The notes beneath the pieces are model-generated. The model was not told the DNA's origin, did not search any database, and saw nothing but the letters and a program-made list of their open reading frames with translations. A DNA stretch of 64,000 bases, from positions 124,001 through 188,000 of the forward strand of contig NZ_OBMQ01000002.1 in NCBI RefSeq assembly GCF_900217795.1, given 5' to 3'. Position 1 is the stretch's first letter, and each line of letters begins with the position of its first letter. This DNA is from Ureibacillus xyleni (GTDB lineage Bacteria; Bacillota; Bacilli; Bacillales_A; Planococcaceae). Made by a program: the position numbers and the translations under genes. Shown here in pieces: positions 10,235 to 24,125 of the stretch.

Positions 10235-10864
10235 TTATTTTTTTGAATTAGATGCCGACTTAGATGGCCCACCGTTATTATTATTGGTCATTTGAGACGC
10301 AGCTTTTGAAACTGCCTCTGCCGGGTCTGATCCATTCGCTACACTTTGCATCACTTCTGAAGCTGCATTCGCAAAGTTTTGTGCAGTACCAGTTTGTTTA
10401 CTACTTGAAGAAGTGTTTGATGATTGACTACCGTTCACGGATGAAGCAGCCTGGTTAATGACTTGTTCAGGATCTTCACCTTCCATTACTGATTGCATCG
10501 CTTGAGTTGCTACCTTTGCAAGTCCACTATCAGACCAGGAATGATTGCTTTTTGAAGTATTGGAAGAAGTGCTACCCCAACGACCTTGATAAGTGTCATT
10601 ATATGCTCTCATCAAGCTATCGCCGTCCATATATTCATCAAACGAATTGTAAACCGCCTCTTTTACATTCGAACCGATGAGAGCCTTCATTGGGCAATAT
10701 AAGAATATCCCTTCAGCAACTTTCATGGCACCAGCAAGAACTAATGCAGAACCGAGCGTTTTGCTACCAGAATCCTTTGTCAAATGAGCAACACCAAAAG
10801 CTGTTAACCCTGTACCAAGTGCTAAGCGAACAAAACCGCTTTTTTCTGAAATATTTTCTTGCAT
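10235..10864 (-). CDS. DUF2892-like membrane protein with Ser/Asn-rich tail
   Basis: The 209-residue protein has a short N-terminal membrane region. Two hydrophobic segments (GFVRLALGTGLTAFGVAHL and LGSALVLAGAMKVAEGIFLY) are followed by CPMKALIG, the pattern of small DUF2892 (YgaP-type) inner membrane proteins. The rest is soluble and low-complexity. It contains two similar segments (KVATQAMQSVMEGEDPEQVI and AASEVMQSVANGSDPAEAV), suggesting an internal duplication. A GTG at 10873 is in frame but overlaps the AAAGGAG ribosome site, so ATG at 10864 is preferred. Function is unknown. It is transcribed against purD and shares its terminator. Confidence 0.75.
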   Translation of the reverse strand: MQENISEKSGFVRLALGTGLTAFGVAHLTKDSGSKTLGSALVLAGAMKVAEGIFLYCPMKALIGSNVKEAVYNSFDEYMDGDSLMRAYNDTYQGRWGSTSSNTSKSNHSWSDSGLAKVATQAMQSVMEGEDPEQVINQAASSVNGSQSSNTSSSSKQTGTAQNFANAASEVMQSVANGSDPAEAVSKAASQMTNNNNGGPSKSASNSKK

Positions 10865-10944
10865 GTCAGACACTCCTTTTAAAGTAAATATGTTCCAACC
10901 TAAAAACTTTAATTTACAAAAGTGCTGTGATACGATAGATAAGA

Positions 10945-10984
10945 GCTCAAAAATTTAAATAAATAATTTGAATACTTTTTGAGC
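10945..10984. repeat. Inverted repeat overlapping a promoter
   Basis: GCTCAAAAA (10945-10953) is repeated in inverse as TTTTTGAGC (10976-10984), separated by 22 AT-rich bases. The right arm contains the -35 box of the promoter at 10979-11006, so this may be an operator for the adenine deaminase-like gene. No recognisable purine riboswitch core was seen. Confidence 0.5.
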
Positions 10985-11006
10985 AAAGTTAGTATGTGCG
11001 TATAAA
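10979..11006 (+). promoter_or_regulatory. Candidate sigma-A promoter for the adenine deaminase-like gene
   Basis: TTGAGC (10979-10984), a 16-base spacer and TATAAA (11001-11006) lie 51 bases before the start at 11057. This is a good vegetative promoter match in the right place and orientation. Confidence 0.6.
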
Positions 11007-11056
11007 ATGTCTTTAGTCGAAATAAATTTTAAAAGTAATAGAAGGGAGTGTTAATT

Positions 11057-12787
11057 ATGCCAGAGTCTACCTGGAAAATTCATGAAATACGAAAGCAAGT
11101 TGCCGTTATAGATGGTAAACACGCACCATCAATTGTTTTAAAAAATACACGTTATTTACATAGTGTACTTAAACAATGGATTAATGGAAACATATGGATT
11201 TTAGGGGATCGGATTGTATATGTTGGGAAGGAAATGCCTACAAGTCTTAATAATACACAGGTGCTGGATTTACAGGGAAAAGTAGTTGTTCCGGGATACA
11301 TTGAGCCACATGTTCATCCGTTTCAGCTTTATCATCCTCAATCCTTTGCAGATTTTGCTGCACAAAGTGGTACGACGACGTTTATAGCCGACAACATGTC
11401 ATATGTATTATCACTCCCAAATCAGAAAGCGTTTTCAATTTTAGATCAATTGAAAAAATTGCCGTTTTCTTTTTACTGGTGGGCACGATTCGATTCACAA
11501 ACAGAACTTGAAAATGAAGATGAACTTTTTACAAATAAATCGGTTCTTGAATGGCTTGAACGAAATGATGTAATTGTTGGTGGAGAGTTAACAGGATGGC
11601 CACGTATTATCCGTGGTGATGATTTGATGCTGTATTGGATTCAAGCTTCAAAACTAAAAGGTAAAAAGGTGGAAGGTCATTTTCCGGGAGCTTCCGAAAA
11701 AACGCTTGCTCGTATGAAGTTATTTGGTGCGGATGGTGACCATGAGGCGATGACGGTAGAGGAAGTAGAAAATCGAATTCTACACGGATTTGCGGTTACG
11801 TTAAGACATTCCTCTATTCGCCCAGATTTACCACAACTTTTAAATGGGATTATAGAGAAAAACTTAAACATTTTTGACCATCTAATGATGACAACAGATG
11901 GCTCTACACCTAGTTTCCATCAAGATGGTGTAATGGATAAATGTATACAGATTGCCTTAGATGAAGGTGTTTCACCAATCGACGCTTATAACATGGCTTC
12001 TTATAATATTGCCCGTTATTATAACATGAACCACTTACACGGTTTAATTGCTACAGGCCGATTTGCATCATTAAATATTTTAAAAGATGAATTTTCACCA
12101 AATCCTGAAGCTGTTTTATCCAAAGGTGTATGGGTAAAACAAAACAATGAAAAAGTTAATGCCTTACCAAAAATTGATTGGGGACATTTTGAACCTCTTG
12201 AATTATCATTTGGGTTAACGGATGATGATTTTCAATTTTCAATGCCAATCGGAATCGAAATGGTAAATGACGTCATTACAAAGCCTTACTCTATTAATCT
12301 CCAATTTAATAATAAGGAATTGCCACTAGGTTGTGATGAAAGCTATTTATTATTAATCGATCGAAATGGAAAATGGCGAGTCAATACGATGATTAAAGGA
12401 TTCGACACCCATGTAAAGGGATTTGCCTCTTCTTATTCATGTACCGGTGAAATTATCGTTATAGGAAAAAATATTAAAGATATGAAACAAGCCTTTGAAG
12501 AATTAAGAAAAATTAAAGGTGGAATTGTTCTTACTGAAAATAGTGAGGTTGTTACTTCAATTCCATTACCGATTAATGGCTCTCTGTTTGATGGAGATGT
12601 TGAAGAACTCATTAAATATGAATTAGCATTGAAATCTGCTATGAAAGAACGGGGATACAAACACTCTGATGTAATCTATACTTTACTATTCTTACAATCA
12701 ACACATCTACCATATATTCGTATAACACCTCGTGGGATATATGATGTTATGCAAAAGAAAGTAATGTTACCAGCTGTGATGCGCTAA
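11057..12787 (+). CDS. yerA: Adenine deaminase-like amidohydrolase (YerA family)
   Basis: The protein resembles adenine deaminases, which convert adenine to hypoxanthine in salvage. It has the metal-dependent amidohydrolase fold with the HxH motif in PGYIEPHVHPF, further candidate ligands in KVEGHFPG and LRHSSIR, and an Asp in MMTTDGSTPS. The C-terminal part is the adenine-deaminase C domain. A GTG at 11048 is in frame, but AAGGGAG spacing favours ATG at 11057, giving 576 residues. Its place next to the pur operon fits purine recycling. The YerA subgroup differs from AdeC at the metal site (EPHVHPF rather than the usual DGHVH type), so the exact substrate is not certain. Confidence 0.85.
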   Translation: MPESTWKIHEIRKQVAVIDGKHAPSIVLKNTRYLHSVLKQWINGNIWILGDRIVYVGKEMPTSLNNTQVLDLQGKVVVPGYIEPHVHPFQLYHPQSFADFAAQSGTTTFIADNMSYVLSLPNQKAFSILDQLKKLPFSFYWWARFDSQTELENEDELFTNKSVLEWLERNDVIVGGELTGWPRIIRGDDLMLYWIQASKLKGKKVEGHFPGASEKTLARMKLFGADGDHEAMTVEEVENRILHGFAVTLRHSSIRPDLPQLLNGIIEKNLNIFDHLMMTTDGSTPSFHQDGVMDKCIQIALDEGVSPIDAYNMASYNIARYYNMNHLHGLIATGRFASLNILKDEFSPNPEAVLSKGVWVKQNNEKVNALPKIDWGHFEPLELSFGLTDDDFQFSMPIGIEMVNDVITKPYSINLQFNNKELPLGCDESYLLLIDRNGKWRVNTMIKGFDTHVKGFASSYSCTGEIIVIGKNIKDMKQAFEELRKIKGGIVLTENSEVVTSIPLPINGSLFDGDVEELIKYELALKSAMKERGYKHSDVIYTLLFLQSTHLPYIRITPRGIYDVMQKKVMLPAVMR

Positions 12788-12801
12788 AGGGGAGAAAGAA
12801 A

Positions 12802-13842
12802 ATGGTTCGTAATAAAGTAATGATAGCACTATTCTCGACAATTTTACTTGTTGGTTGTGGAGATAAAGAAGAAGCAGAAAAAGTAGAAGAATCTGTAGAC
12901 GAAGAAACGATACCTGTTACGGAAGAAGTCGAGTTACCTTATGTGACACCTTTCACAGGAGAGAAGATTGCAAATGAAGTAACCATGCGTCCGATTATTG
13001 CAACTATTAATAACCATCCAGATGCAAGGCCCCAATCCGGTATTGCATCTGCAGATATTGTTTATGAAATGTTAGCAGAAGGTAATATAACTAGATTGTT
13101 AGCTTTATACCAATCTGAAATTCCTGAAATAATTGGACCAATTCGTAGTGCGAGAGACTACTTTATCGAAATTGCAGCAGGTTTGGATGCATTTTACATT
13201 GCCCATGGATATAGTCCAGAAGCACAAACAATGTTGATGAATGGTTTCGTCGATAATATCAACGGAATGGCGTATGATGGCACAATTTTTAAACGTTCTT
13301 CAGACAGAGTTGCGCCACACAATTCCTATATTCCAGGAGAAAATATTGAACTTGCTGCAGAGAAAGTGAATGCTTCACTTCTTTATCAGGAAAAAGTGTC
13401 GTATAATTTTTATGAGCCAGATGAAAGTGCTAAAATGGGAATTGAAGCAACTTCAGTAGAGATAAATTACGGAGGGTCCAGTTCCTTTAATAGCCTTTAT
13501 ACTTATAATGCTGACACAAAAACATATTCGAGGGAAGCGGGAAGTGTAGAAACAACAGACAATTTGACAGGGGAACCAATCGCGTTATCTAATGTTTTAT
13601 TTTTCGAAATGGATCATAGCATTATCGATAGCGCAGGTCGACTGGAAATCGATATTACTTCAGGCGGCACAGCATATGTGTTTCAACAAGGAATTATGCG
13701 TGAAGTGCTTTGGGAAAATGTGGATGGCGTTTTAAAAGCAGTAGAAACTGATGGTAGTGAAGTGAAATTAGTACCTGGACAAACATGGATACATTTTGTT
13801 CCATCAAATCCAGGAATTGTTTCATCAGTTAGTTTCTCTTAG
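12802..13842 (+). CDS. yerB: DUF3048 lipoprotein YerB
   Basis: A 346-residue secreted lipoprotein. The N-terminal signal peptide ends in the lipobox LVGC (Cys19), followed by an acidic, Glu-rich linker. The body carries the DUF3048 domain, with RPIIATINNHPDARPQSG and IGPIRSARDYFIE as landmarks. It starts 14 bases after the adenine deaminase-like gene behind GGGGAGAAAG, so the two are probably co-transcribed, as in Bacillus subtilis. The molecular role of YerB is not established to my knowledge. Confidence 0.9.
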   Translation: MVRNKVMIALFSTILLVGCGDKEEAEKVEESVDEETIPVTEEVELPYVTPFTGEKIANEVTMRPIIATINNHPDARPQSGIASADIVYEMLAEGNITRLLALYQSEIPEIIGPIRSARDYFIEIAAGLDAFYIAHGYSPEAQTMLMNGFVDNINGMAYDGTIFKRSSDRVAPHNSYIPGENIELAAEKVNASLLYQEKVSYNFYEPDESAKMGIEATSVEINYGGSSSFNSLYTYNADTKTYSREAGSVETTDNLTGEPIALSNVLFFEMDHSIIDSAGRLEIDITSGGTAYVFQQGIMREVLWENVDGVLKAVETDGSEVKLVPGQTWIHFVPSNPGIVSSVSFS

Positions 13843-13864
13843 TTTAGTGAAGGGAAGAAAATGC

Positions 13865-14179
13865 ATGCAGATTGATAAAATACGGGGACATCAAACTGAT
13901 CAATTATTTAAAGCTGTATTGGAACTAAAAAATCTCGAAGAATGCTATAAATTTTTTGATGATTTATGTACAATAAGTGAAATTCAATCGTTGGCTCAAC
14001 GGTTTGAAGTAGCTCATTTACTACGTTTAAAGAAAACATACGAAACAATTAAAAAAGAAACAGGTGCTTCCACAGCAACCATTTCTCGAGTTCGTCGTTG
14101 TTTTGATTATGGAAACGATACGTATGATGAAATGTTAGGACGTTTATATCCTGACGAAAAGCCATTCCAACCAAAGTAA
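13865..14179 (+). CDS. yerC: TrpR-like DNA-binding protein YerC
   Basis: The 104-residue protein contains a TrpR/YerC-YecD helix-turn-helix: AQRFEVAHLL and GASTATISRVRRCFDYG are the recognition region. The preferred ATG at 13865 (MQIDKIRGHQTDQL) follows GAAGGGA. A longer in-frame start at 13796 would lie inside yerB and lacks support. The target is unknown. It closes the yerA-yerB-yerC group and is followed by a terminator. Confidence 0.9.
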   Translation: MQIDKIRGHQTDQLFKAVLELKNLEECYKFFDDLCTISEIQSLAQRFEVAHLLRLKKTYETIKKETGASTATISRVRRCFDYGNDTYDEMLGRLYPDEKPFQPK

Positions 14180-14195
14180 TTTTTAAAAATTTTAG

Positions 14196-14240
14196 GCTGT
14201 CCTAGTAAGTCAAAAACTGACTATTAGGCAGCTTTTTTTT
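14196..14240 (+). terminator. Intrinsic terminator after yerC
   Basis: An imperfect hairpin between 14196 and 14232 (GCTG paired with CAGC at the base, and AGTCA/TGACT near the loop) runs into eight Ts (14233-14240). It separates yerC from pcrB. Confidence 0.75.
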
Positions 14241-14329
14241 ACTTCTAAATTTTTTTCTCTTTATTGTAGTTTACGTTATACTTGTTATGAATCTATATAA
14301 ATTTAGAACATTTTAGGTGGGGTGCAAGA

Positions 14330-15022
14330 ATGGATTATAAAAGTTGGCGGCATGTGTTTAAAATTGATCCGGCAAAGGAAATTTCGGAGGACGATTTAGA
14401 AAAATTGTGTGAATCAGGAACAGATGTGATTTTAGTTGGTGGAACAGATGGGGTTACAGTTGATAATGTTATTGATATTTTGTTACGGGTAAGACGCTTT
14501 TCAGTACCTGTTGCTCTAGAAATATCAAATTTAGAATCCGTGATTGGTGGTTTTGATTATTATCTTATCCCTTCAGTATTAAACAGTACGGATACGAAAT
14601 GGGTAAAAGACCTTCACCATGCAGCATTGAAAGAATATGGAGATGTGATGGTATGGGACGAGTTGATTGCGGAAGGTTATTGTATATTGAATCCAGATTG
14701 TAAAGTAGCAGAAGCAACGAGTGCGAATACAGACTTGTCAAAAGAAGATGTTATTGCTTATGCAAGACTAGCGGAAAATTATTTCAAACTACCAATATTT
14801 TATGTGGAATATAGTGGAGCTTACGGTGATGTAGAAATAGTTTCGGCTGTAAAAGAGGTGTTATCAGAAACAAAGCTATTTTACGGTGGAGGCATTACAA
14901 ATGTTGAACAGGCTGAAGAAATGGCGAAAATTGCAGATACTGTAATCGTTGGCAACATTATTTACGACGATATAAAACAAGCTTTAAAAACGGTTGAAGC
15001 TGTAAAAAGTATTGCCATTTAA
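14330..15022 (+). CDS. pcrB: Heptaprenylglyceryl phosphate synthase PcrB
   Basis: PcrB is the bacterial homologue of archaeal geranylgeranylglyceryl phosphate synthase. In Bacillales it joins heptaprenyl diphosphate to glycerol-1-phosphate. The 230-residue TIM-barrel shows the N-terminal FKIDPAKEI (Mg site), VGGTDGVT, the [10 protein letters not shown] motif and the phosphate-binding [16 protein letters not shown] near the C-terminus. GGTGGGG precedes the start. It lies upstream of pcrA as the name implies. Confidence 0.95.
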   Translation: MDYKSWRHVFKIDPAKEISEDDLEKLCESGTDVILVGGTDGVTVDNVIDILLRVRRFSVPVALEISNLESVIGGFDYYLIPSVLNSTDTKWVKDLHHAALKEYGDVMVWDELIAEGYCILNPDCKVAEATSANTDLSKEDVIAYARLAENYFKLPIFYVEYSGAYGDVEIVSAVKEVLSETKLFYGGGITNVEQAEEMAKIADTVIVGNIIYDDIKQALKTVEAVKSIAI

Positions 15023-15046
15023 AATGCTTTAGGGGTGTAGATATAG

Positions 15047-15052
15047 TATAAT
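15047..15052 (+). promoter_or_regulatory. Candidate -10 box before pcrA
   Basis: A perfect TATAAT at 15047-15052 lies 31 bases before the pcrA start. No good -35 hexamer is visible 16-18 bases upstream, so this is only a weak internal promoter candidate. Confidence 0.35.
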
Positions 15053-15083
15053 AGAACAAATGTTTGTATAAAGGCGGTGCATC

Positions 15084-19354
<4,271 letters not shown>

Positions 19355-19371
19355 TAAAGGAGTTTCAAACG

Positions 19372-20547
19372 ATGAACCGATTTCGCTGGATTCCGGCGAT
19401 GGTCGTTGTTGCAATGCTAACAGGTTGTGTACCTTCCCTTAAAGAAGATACAGAAGTGTTACAAAATACAGATGAAGCTGAAGCAGAGGTTGAAACGACA
19501 ATCATCCCTAGTATTCAAATAAGTGACCGTTATTATAGAACGCTTGTACCGTATAAGGAAAGTGCAAGCCGTGGATTAGTCGTGTCAAATTTATTTACAA
19601 AGTACGACATTAATGAAGTAGAAACAGGACTAATGCGTTTATCTCAAAATGTTTACGATACAGATACTTACTATTTCCAAGAAGGTCAGTATCTAGATTC
19701 TGAAACGGTGAGTAATTGGTTATACCGAAGCAATCAAAATCAAAAGGAATCACCAGAATTACATGGTTTGAACCCACCTGATACAGATGCATCCGGGAAT
19801 AAATTATCACCAGAAGTGCGGGCAAAACAAGCACCTATTTACTTAGCCCATATCGTTGAGCAAAACTATCTTACAAAAACAGAGGATAACAAAGTTAAGA
19901 TAGGTGGTATTTCAATAGGGCTTGCTCTAAATTCTATCTACTACTATCAAAAGGAACAGTATGGAGAATATTATGAGGAGCCAATTCCTGAAGCAGATAT
20001 AGAGAAAAAGGGAAAACAAATTGCAGAGGAAGTTCTTACAAGATTACGTGCAAGACCAGATATGAAGGATATTCCTATAGTTATTGGTTTGTTTAAACAA
20101 GAAGAACGTAATTCTATTGTGCCGGGAACTTACTTTGCCTATAGTGTTTCAGAAAATGGCCAAAGTAGTTTAGGGGAATGGCAAAAAATTAACGAAGAAT
20201 ACGTGACGTTCCCAATGTCTTCGCCAGACGAAATATATCGAGAAGCTAACGACAAATTCCTGAACCTTAAACAAGATGTGGATAAATATTTCGCAAACTA
20301 TACGAGTGTAATAGGACGCGGGTTTTATCAAAATAATCAAATGACAAAACTTTCGATTGAAATTCCAATTCAATTTTATGGATCTACTGAAATTATTGGA
20401 TTTTCTCAATATCTCTCTGGCGTTATTATTAAACAATTACCGAACGATATAGACATCGAGGTAAGCATTACATCTGTTAATGGACCAGAAGTGCTTATTT
20501 TAAAAGATCGTAATGATGCAGAACCATTGGTTCATATTTATGAGTAA
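19372..20547 (+). CDS. camS: CamS family lipoprotein
   Basis: A 391-residue lipoprotein with a short signal peptide and lipobox LTGC (Cys19), matching the CamS/YerH family. In staphylococci and enterococci the signal peptide of this family yields a sex-pheromone-like peptide. The body role is unclear. The signal-peptide residues IPAMVVVAMLTG would be the pheromone-like portion here, by inference. It is the last gene before a strong terminator and follows ligA by 17 bases. Confidence 0.9.
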   Translation: MNRFRWIPAMVVVAMLTGCVPSLKEDTEVLQNTDEAEAEVETTIIPSIQISDRYYRTLVPYKESASRGLVVSNLFTKYDINEVETGLMRLSQNVYDTDTYYFQEGQYLDSETVSNWLYRSNQNQKESPELHGLNPPDTDASGNKLSPEVRAKQAPIYLAHIVEQNYLTKTEDNKVKIGGISIGLALNSIYYYQKEQYGEYYEEPIPEADIEKKGKQIAEEVLTRLRARPDMKDIPIVIGLFKQEERNSIVPGTYFAYSVSENGQSSLGEWQKINEEYVTFPMSSPDEIYREANDKFLNLKQDVDKYFANYTSVIGRGFYQNNQMTKLSIEIPIQFYGSTEIIGFSQYLSGVIIKQLPNDIDIEVSITSVNGPEVLILKDRNDAEPLVHIYE

Positions 20548-20580
20548 CAGTGTAGTCATTTTGGCTACATTGTTTTTTTT
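20547..20580 (+). terminator. Intrinsic terminator after camS
   Basis: An 11-bp stem (20547-20557 with 20563-20573, some G-U pairs) and a 5-base loop are followed by T8. It ends the pcrB-pcrA-ligA-camS transcript. Confidence 0.85.
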
Positions 20581-20620
20581 GTGAGTATTAAATTACTATA
20601 TGACAATTCTAAGAATAGGT

Positions 20621-20648
20621 TTGAATTTGTGGGAAATTTGGCGATAAT
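20621..20648 (+). promoter_or_regulatory. Candidate sigma-A promoter for gatCAB
   Basis: TTGAAT (20621-20626), a 16-base spacer and GATAAT (20643-20648) lie after the camS terminator. They would drive the small ORF at 20701 and gatCAB. Confidence 0.5.
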
Positions 20649-20700
20649 AGAAATTGTTTGAGTAAACTTAAAGTGGAATAAAGGCATATAAGGTAAAAGA

Positions 20701-20802
20701 ATGACGAGATACCAAGTTTTTAGTCCAATATTGAGATTTTTTACAGGAAAAATGGTATTATTATTGATTATTGCCACGTTCATATTCGGAGGTGTAGATT
20801 AA
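20701..20802 (+). CDS. Small 33-residue membrane protein coupled to gatC
   Basis: A short frame runs from ATG at 20701 to a TAA at 20800-20802 that overlaps the gatC ATG (TAATG). It has an AAGGTAAAAG ribosome site. The peptide has a basic N-terminus ([17 protein letters not shown]) and one hydrophobic segment ([15 protein letters not shown]), compatible with a single-pass membrane peptide. The gatC ribosome site GGAGG lies inside this ORF, so its translation could control gatC translation. I do not recognise a family. It may be a genuine small protein or a leader cistron. Confidence 0.55.
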   Translation: MTRYQVFSPILRFFTGKMVLLLIIATFIFGGVD

Positions 20803-21095
20803 TGGCGAAATTAACAAAAGAAGAAGTAAAACACGTTGCCCATTTAGCTCGTCTTGCAATTACGGATGAAGAAGCTGAAAAATTTGCAAACCAACTTGGA
20901 AAAATTACGGATTTTGCAGAGCAACTAAATGAATTGGATACAACAAACGTTAAACCAACTTCTCACGTATTACCAATTGTAAATGTTATGCGTGAAGACG
21001 TTGCACAAAAAGGTTTAGATCGTGAAGTAATGATGCTAAACGTAAAAGAACAAGAGGCTGGACAAGTTAAAGTTCCACCAATTTTAGAAGACTAA
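20802..21095 (+). CDS. gatC: Glutamyl/aspartyl-tRNA amidotransferase subunit C
   Basis: GatC is the small scaffold subunit of the GatCAB complex, which converts Glu-tRNA(Gln) (and Asp-tRNA(Asn)) to the correct amide. The 97-residue protein has the family pattern [16 protein letters not shown] and [11 protein letters not shown]. Its ATG shares a base with the stop of a 33-codon upstream ORF. gatA follows 24 bases after its stop. Confidence 0.96.
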   Translation: MAKLTKEEVKHVAHLARLAITDEEAEKFANQLGKITDFAEQLNELDTTNVKPTSHVLPIVNVMREDVAQKGLDREVMMLNVKEQEAGQVKVPPILED

Positions 21096-21118
21096 TCACC
21101 TAAGCAGGAGGGTAACTC

Positions 21119-22582
21119 ATGACGTTATTTGAACGTTCATCAAAGGAATTACAAGAAGGCTTACATAGCGGCGATTTTAAAATTGCTGATTTAACAAATG
21201 AAGCTTTTGCACGCATTGAAAAATTAGATGGCGATGTACAAGCATTTTTAGCTTTAAATAAAGAAAAAGCAATAGCTCAGGCTGAAGAAATGGATCAAGT
21301 TCCATTCGAACAACGTGGTCCATTATTTGGTTTACCAATTGGAGTAAAAGACAATATCGTAACTGAAGGTCTTGAAACAACATGTGCATCAAAAATTTTA
21401 GAAGGTTTTATGCCAATCTATGATGCAACAGTCGTGAAAAAACTTCGCGATGCTGGCATGATTACTGTTGGTAAATTAAACATGGATGAATTCGCAATGG
21501 GTTCATCTAATGAAAACTCTGCTTTCAAAACAACTAAAAACCCATGGAACCTTGACCATGTACCAGGAGGCTCTTCAGGTGCATCTGCAGCAAGTGTTGC
21601 AGCTGGTGAAGTTCCATTCTCACTAGGTTCAGATACAGGTGGTTCAATCCGTCAACCAGCAGCCTATTGTGGTGTTGTTGGAATGAAACCAACTTATGGC
21701 CGTGTATCTCGTTTTGGTTTAGTTGCATTCGCATCTTCATTAGATCAAATTGGACCAATTACTCGTAATGTATATGACAACGCTTTATTACTTGAAGCAA
21801 TCGCAGGTGTAGACGCAAACGATTCTACTTCAGCGGATGTGCCAGTACCAAACTATGTTGCTTCACTAAATGGCGACATTAAAGGCTTACGTATTGCAGT
21901 GCCAAAAGAATTCCTTGGAGAAGGTGTTGGCGAAGCAGCACGTAACTCAGTTTTAGAAGCTCTTGAAGTATTAAAAGGTTTAGGAGCAACTGTAGAAGAA
22001 GTATCTCTTCCACACTCTAAGTATGCTCTAGCTGCCTACTATATCCTTTCTTCATCTGAAGCTTCATCTAACCTTTCTCGTTTCGATGGTATCCGTTACG
22101 GTTTCCGTGCTGAAGGCGTGAAGAACTTAATGGAACTTTATAAAGAAACTCGCGCGCAAGGTTTTGGTGATGAAGTAAAACGTCGTATCATGCTTGGAAC
22201 TTATTCTTTAAGTGCTGGTACATACGATGCTTACTACAAAAAAGCACAACAAGTTCGTACATTAATTAAAGAAGATTACGACAAAGTATTCGAAAACTAT
22301 GATGTAATTGTTGGACCTACTGCACCAACTCCAGCATTTAAAGTTGGCGAAAACATTGATGATCCAATGACGATGTATGCAAACGACATTTTAACAATTC
22401 CAATTAACTTAGCAGGTGTTCCAGCTATTTCAATTCCATGTGGTTTTGAAAATGGACTTCCACTAGGTTTACAAATTATCGGTAAACATTTCGATGAGGA
22501 AACAATTTACCGTACTGCTTTCGCTTATGAGCAAGCAACAGATTTCAATACACAAACTCCTCAAATCTGGGAGGTTAAATAA
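21119..22582 (+). CDS. gatA: Glutamyl/aspartyl-tRNA amidotransferase subunit A
   Basis: GatA is the glutaminase/amidase subunit of GatCAB and supplies ammonia to GatB. The 487-residue protein carries the amidase signature: the catalytic Lys in [10 protein letters not shown], and the Ser-cisSer pair in [12 protein letters not shown] and [13 protein letters not shown], followed by [27 protein letters not shown] precedes the ATG. Its stop is 2 bases before the gatB start. Confidence 0.97.
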   Translation: MTLFERSSKELQEGLHSGDFKIADLTNEAFARIEKLDGDVQAFLALNKEKAIAQAEEMDQVPFEQRGPLFGLPIGVKDNIVTEGLETTCASKILEGFMPIYDATVVKKLRDAGMITVGKLNMDEFAMGSSNENSAFKTTKNPWNLDHVPGGSSGASAASVAAGEVPFSLGSDTGGSIRQPAAYCGVVGMKPTYGRVSRFGLVAFASSLDQIGPITRNVYDNALLLEAIAGVDANDSTSADVPVPNYVASLNGDIKGLRIAVPKEFLGEGVGEAARNSVLEALEVLKGLGATVEEVSLPHSKYALAAYYILSSSEASSNLSRFDGIRYGFRAEGVKNLMELYKETRAQGFGDEVKRRIMLGTYSLSAGTYDAYYKKAQQVRTLIKEDYDKVFENYDVIVGPTAPTPAFKVGENIDDPMTMYANDILTIPINLAGVPAISIPCGFENGLPLGLQIIGKHFDEETIYRTAFAYEQATDFNTQTPQIWEVK

Positions 22583-22584
22583 TT

Positions 22585-24030
22585 ATGAACTTTGAAACAG
22601 TAATCGGGTTAGAAGTACACGTTGAGTTAAAAACAGAATCAAAAATTTTCTCTCCAGCGCCAAACCATTTCGGTGCAGAGCCAAATACAAATACGACAGT
22701 AATCGACCTTGGATATCCTGGTGTATTACCTGTGTTAAATAAAAATGTTGTGGATTATGCTATGAAAGCTGCATTAGCTCTTAACATGGACATTAACCAA
22801 CATACAAAATTTGACCGTAAAAACTATTTCTATCCAGACAATCCGAAAGCATATCAAATCTCTCAATTTGATAAACCAATCGGCGAAAATGGTTGGATTG
22901 AAATTGAAATTGAAGGAACTGATGGCCAACCTGGTTATACGAAAAGAATCGGTATTACACGTCTTCACATGGAAGAAGATGCTGGTAAACTAACTCATGG
23001 TGAAGGCTATTCTTTAGTAGACTTCAACCGTCAAGGAACACCACTTGTAGAGATCGTTTCTGAGCCAGATATTCGCACACCAGCTGAAGCGTATGCTTAT
23101 TTAGAAAAACTAAAAGCAATTATTCAATACACTGGAGTATCTGATGTTCGTATGGAGGAAGGGTCACTTCGTTGTGACGCGAACATTTCAATCCGTCCAT
23201 ATGGTCAAGAAGAATTCGGTACAAAAACAGAGCTAAAAAACTTAAACTCTTTCAACTTTGTACGTAAAGGTCTTGAGTACGAAGAAGTACGCCAAGCAGA
23301 AGTATTAATGGCTGGTGGCGTAATCGAGCAAGAAACTCGTCGTTTTGATGAGAAAACTGGTAAAACAATTCTTATGCGTGTGAAAGAAGGAACGGACGAC
23401 TACCGTTACTTCCCAGAGCCAGACTTAGTTGATTTACAAATTGATGATGCTTGGTTAGAACGCGTTCGTGCTTCAATCCCTGAACTTCCAGATGCTCGTA
23501 AAAAACGCTATGTTGAACAACTTGGCTTAAATGATTACGATGCAAGCGTACTAGTAGTAAACAAAGAGATTTCAGATTTCTTTGATGAAATGGTAACTGC
23601 TGGAGCGGATGCAAAACTTTCTGCCAACTGGTTAATGGGTGACGTTTCAGCTTACTTAAACGCTGAGCAAAAAGAACTTGGTGATACTGCATTAACACCA
23701 GAAAACCTTGCTGGTATGGTGAAATTAATTGCAGATGGCACAATTTCTTCTAAAATCGCGAAAAAAGTATTCACTGAGCTTGTGAAAAACGGTGGAGACG
23801 CAGCGAAAATCGTAAAAGATAAAGGCTTAGTTCAAATTTCAGATCCTGCTGTTTTATTAGGATTTGTAACAGAAGCTTTAGATGCGAACCCACAATCTAT
23901 TGAAGACTTTAAAAACGGAAAAGACCGTGCAATTGGCTTCTTAGTAGGTCAAATCATGAAAGCTTCAAAAGGACAAGCAAACCCACCAATGTTAAATAAA
24001 ATTTTACTTGAAGAAATTAACAAACGATAA
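22585..24030 (+). CDS. gatB: Glutamyl/aspartyl-tRNA amidotransferase subunit B
   Basis: GatB binds the misacylated tRNA, phosphorylates its carboxylate and transfers ammonia. The 481-residue protein starts [20 protein letters not shown]. It has the active-site stretches [28 protein letters not shown] and [17 protein letters not shown], plus a C-terminal YqeY-like tail domain ending in [20 protein letters not shown]. Full length for the family. It is the last gene of the gat operon and is followed by a terminator. Confidence 0.97.
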   Translation: MNFETVIGLEVHVELKTESKIFSPAPNHFGAEPNTNTTVIDLGYPGVLPVLNKNVVDYAMKAALALNMDINQHTKFDRKNYFYPDNPKAYQISQFDKPIGENGWIEIEIEGTDGQPGYTKRIGITRLHMEEDAGKLTHGEGYSLVDFNRQGTPLVEIVSEPDIRTPAEAYAYLEKLKAIIQYTGVSDVRMEEGSLRCDANISIRPYGQEEFGTKTELKNLNSFNFVRKGLEYEEVRQAEVLMAGGVIEQETRRFDEKTGKTILMRVKEGTDDYRYFPEPDLVDLQIDDAWLERVRASIPELPDARKKRYVEQLGLNDYDASVLVVNKEISDFFDEMVTAGADAKLSANWLMGDVSAYLNAEQKELGDTALTPENLAGMVKLIADGTISSKIAKKVFTELVKNGGDAAKIVKDKGLVQISDPAVLLGFVTEALDANPQSIEDFKNGKDRAIGFLVGQIMKASKGQANPPMLNKILLEEINKR

Positions 24031-24045
24031 TTTCTTTGAGAATGG

Positions 24046-24089
24046 CCACCCTATAAGTTGGATGAATCCTGCTTTTAGGGTGGTTTTTT
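24046..24089 (+). terminator. Intrinsic terminator after gatB
   Basis: CCACCCTATAAG (24046-24057) pairs with 24072-24083 with one mismatch, and T-rich sequence follows from 24084. It ends the gatCAB transcript. Confidence 0.85.
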
Positions 24090-24125
24090 ATAGGGAGAAA
24101 AGCTTGGAATGGGCAATATTAATGG

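Noticed and set aside
10264-10458. 64-residue plus-strand frame inside the DUF2892-like gene
   Set aside because: Antisense shadow of a better-supported minus-strand gene with ribosome site and membrane segments.
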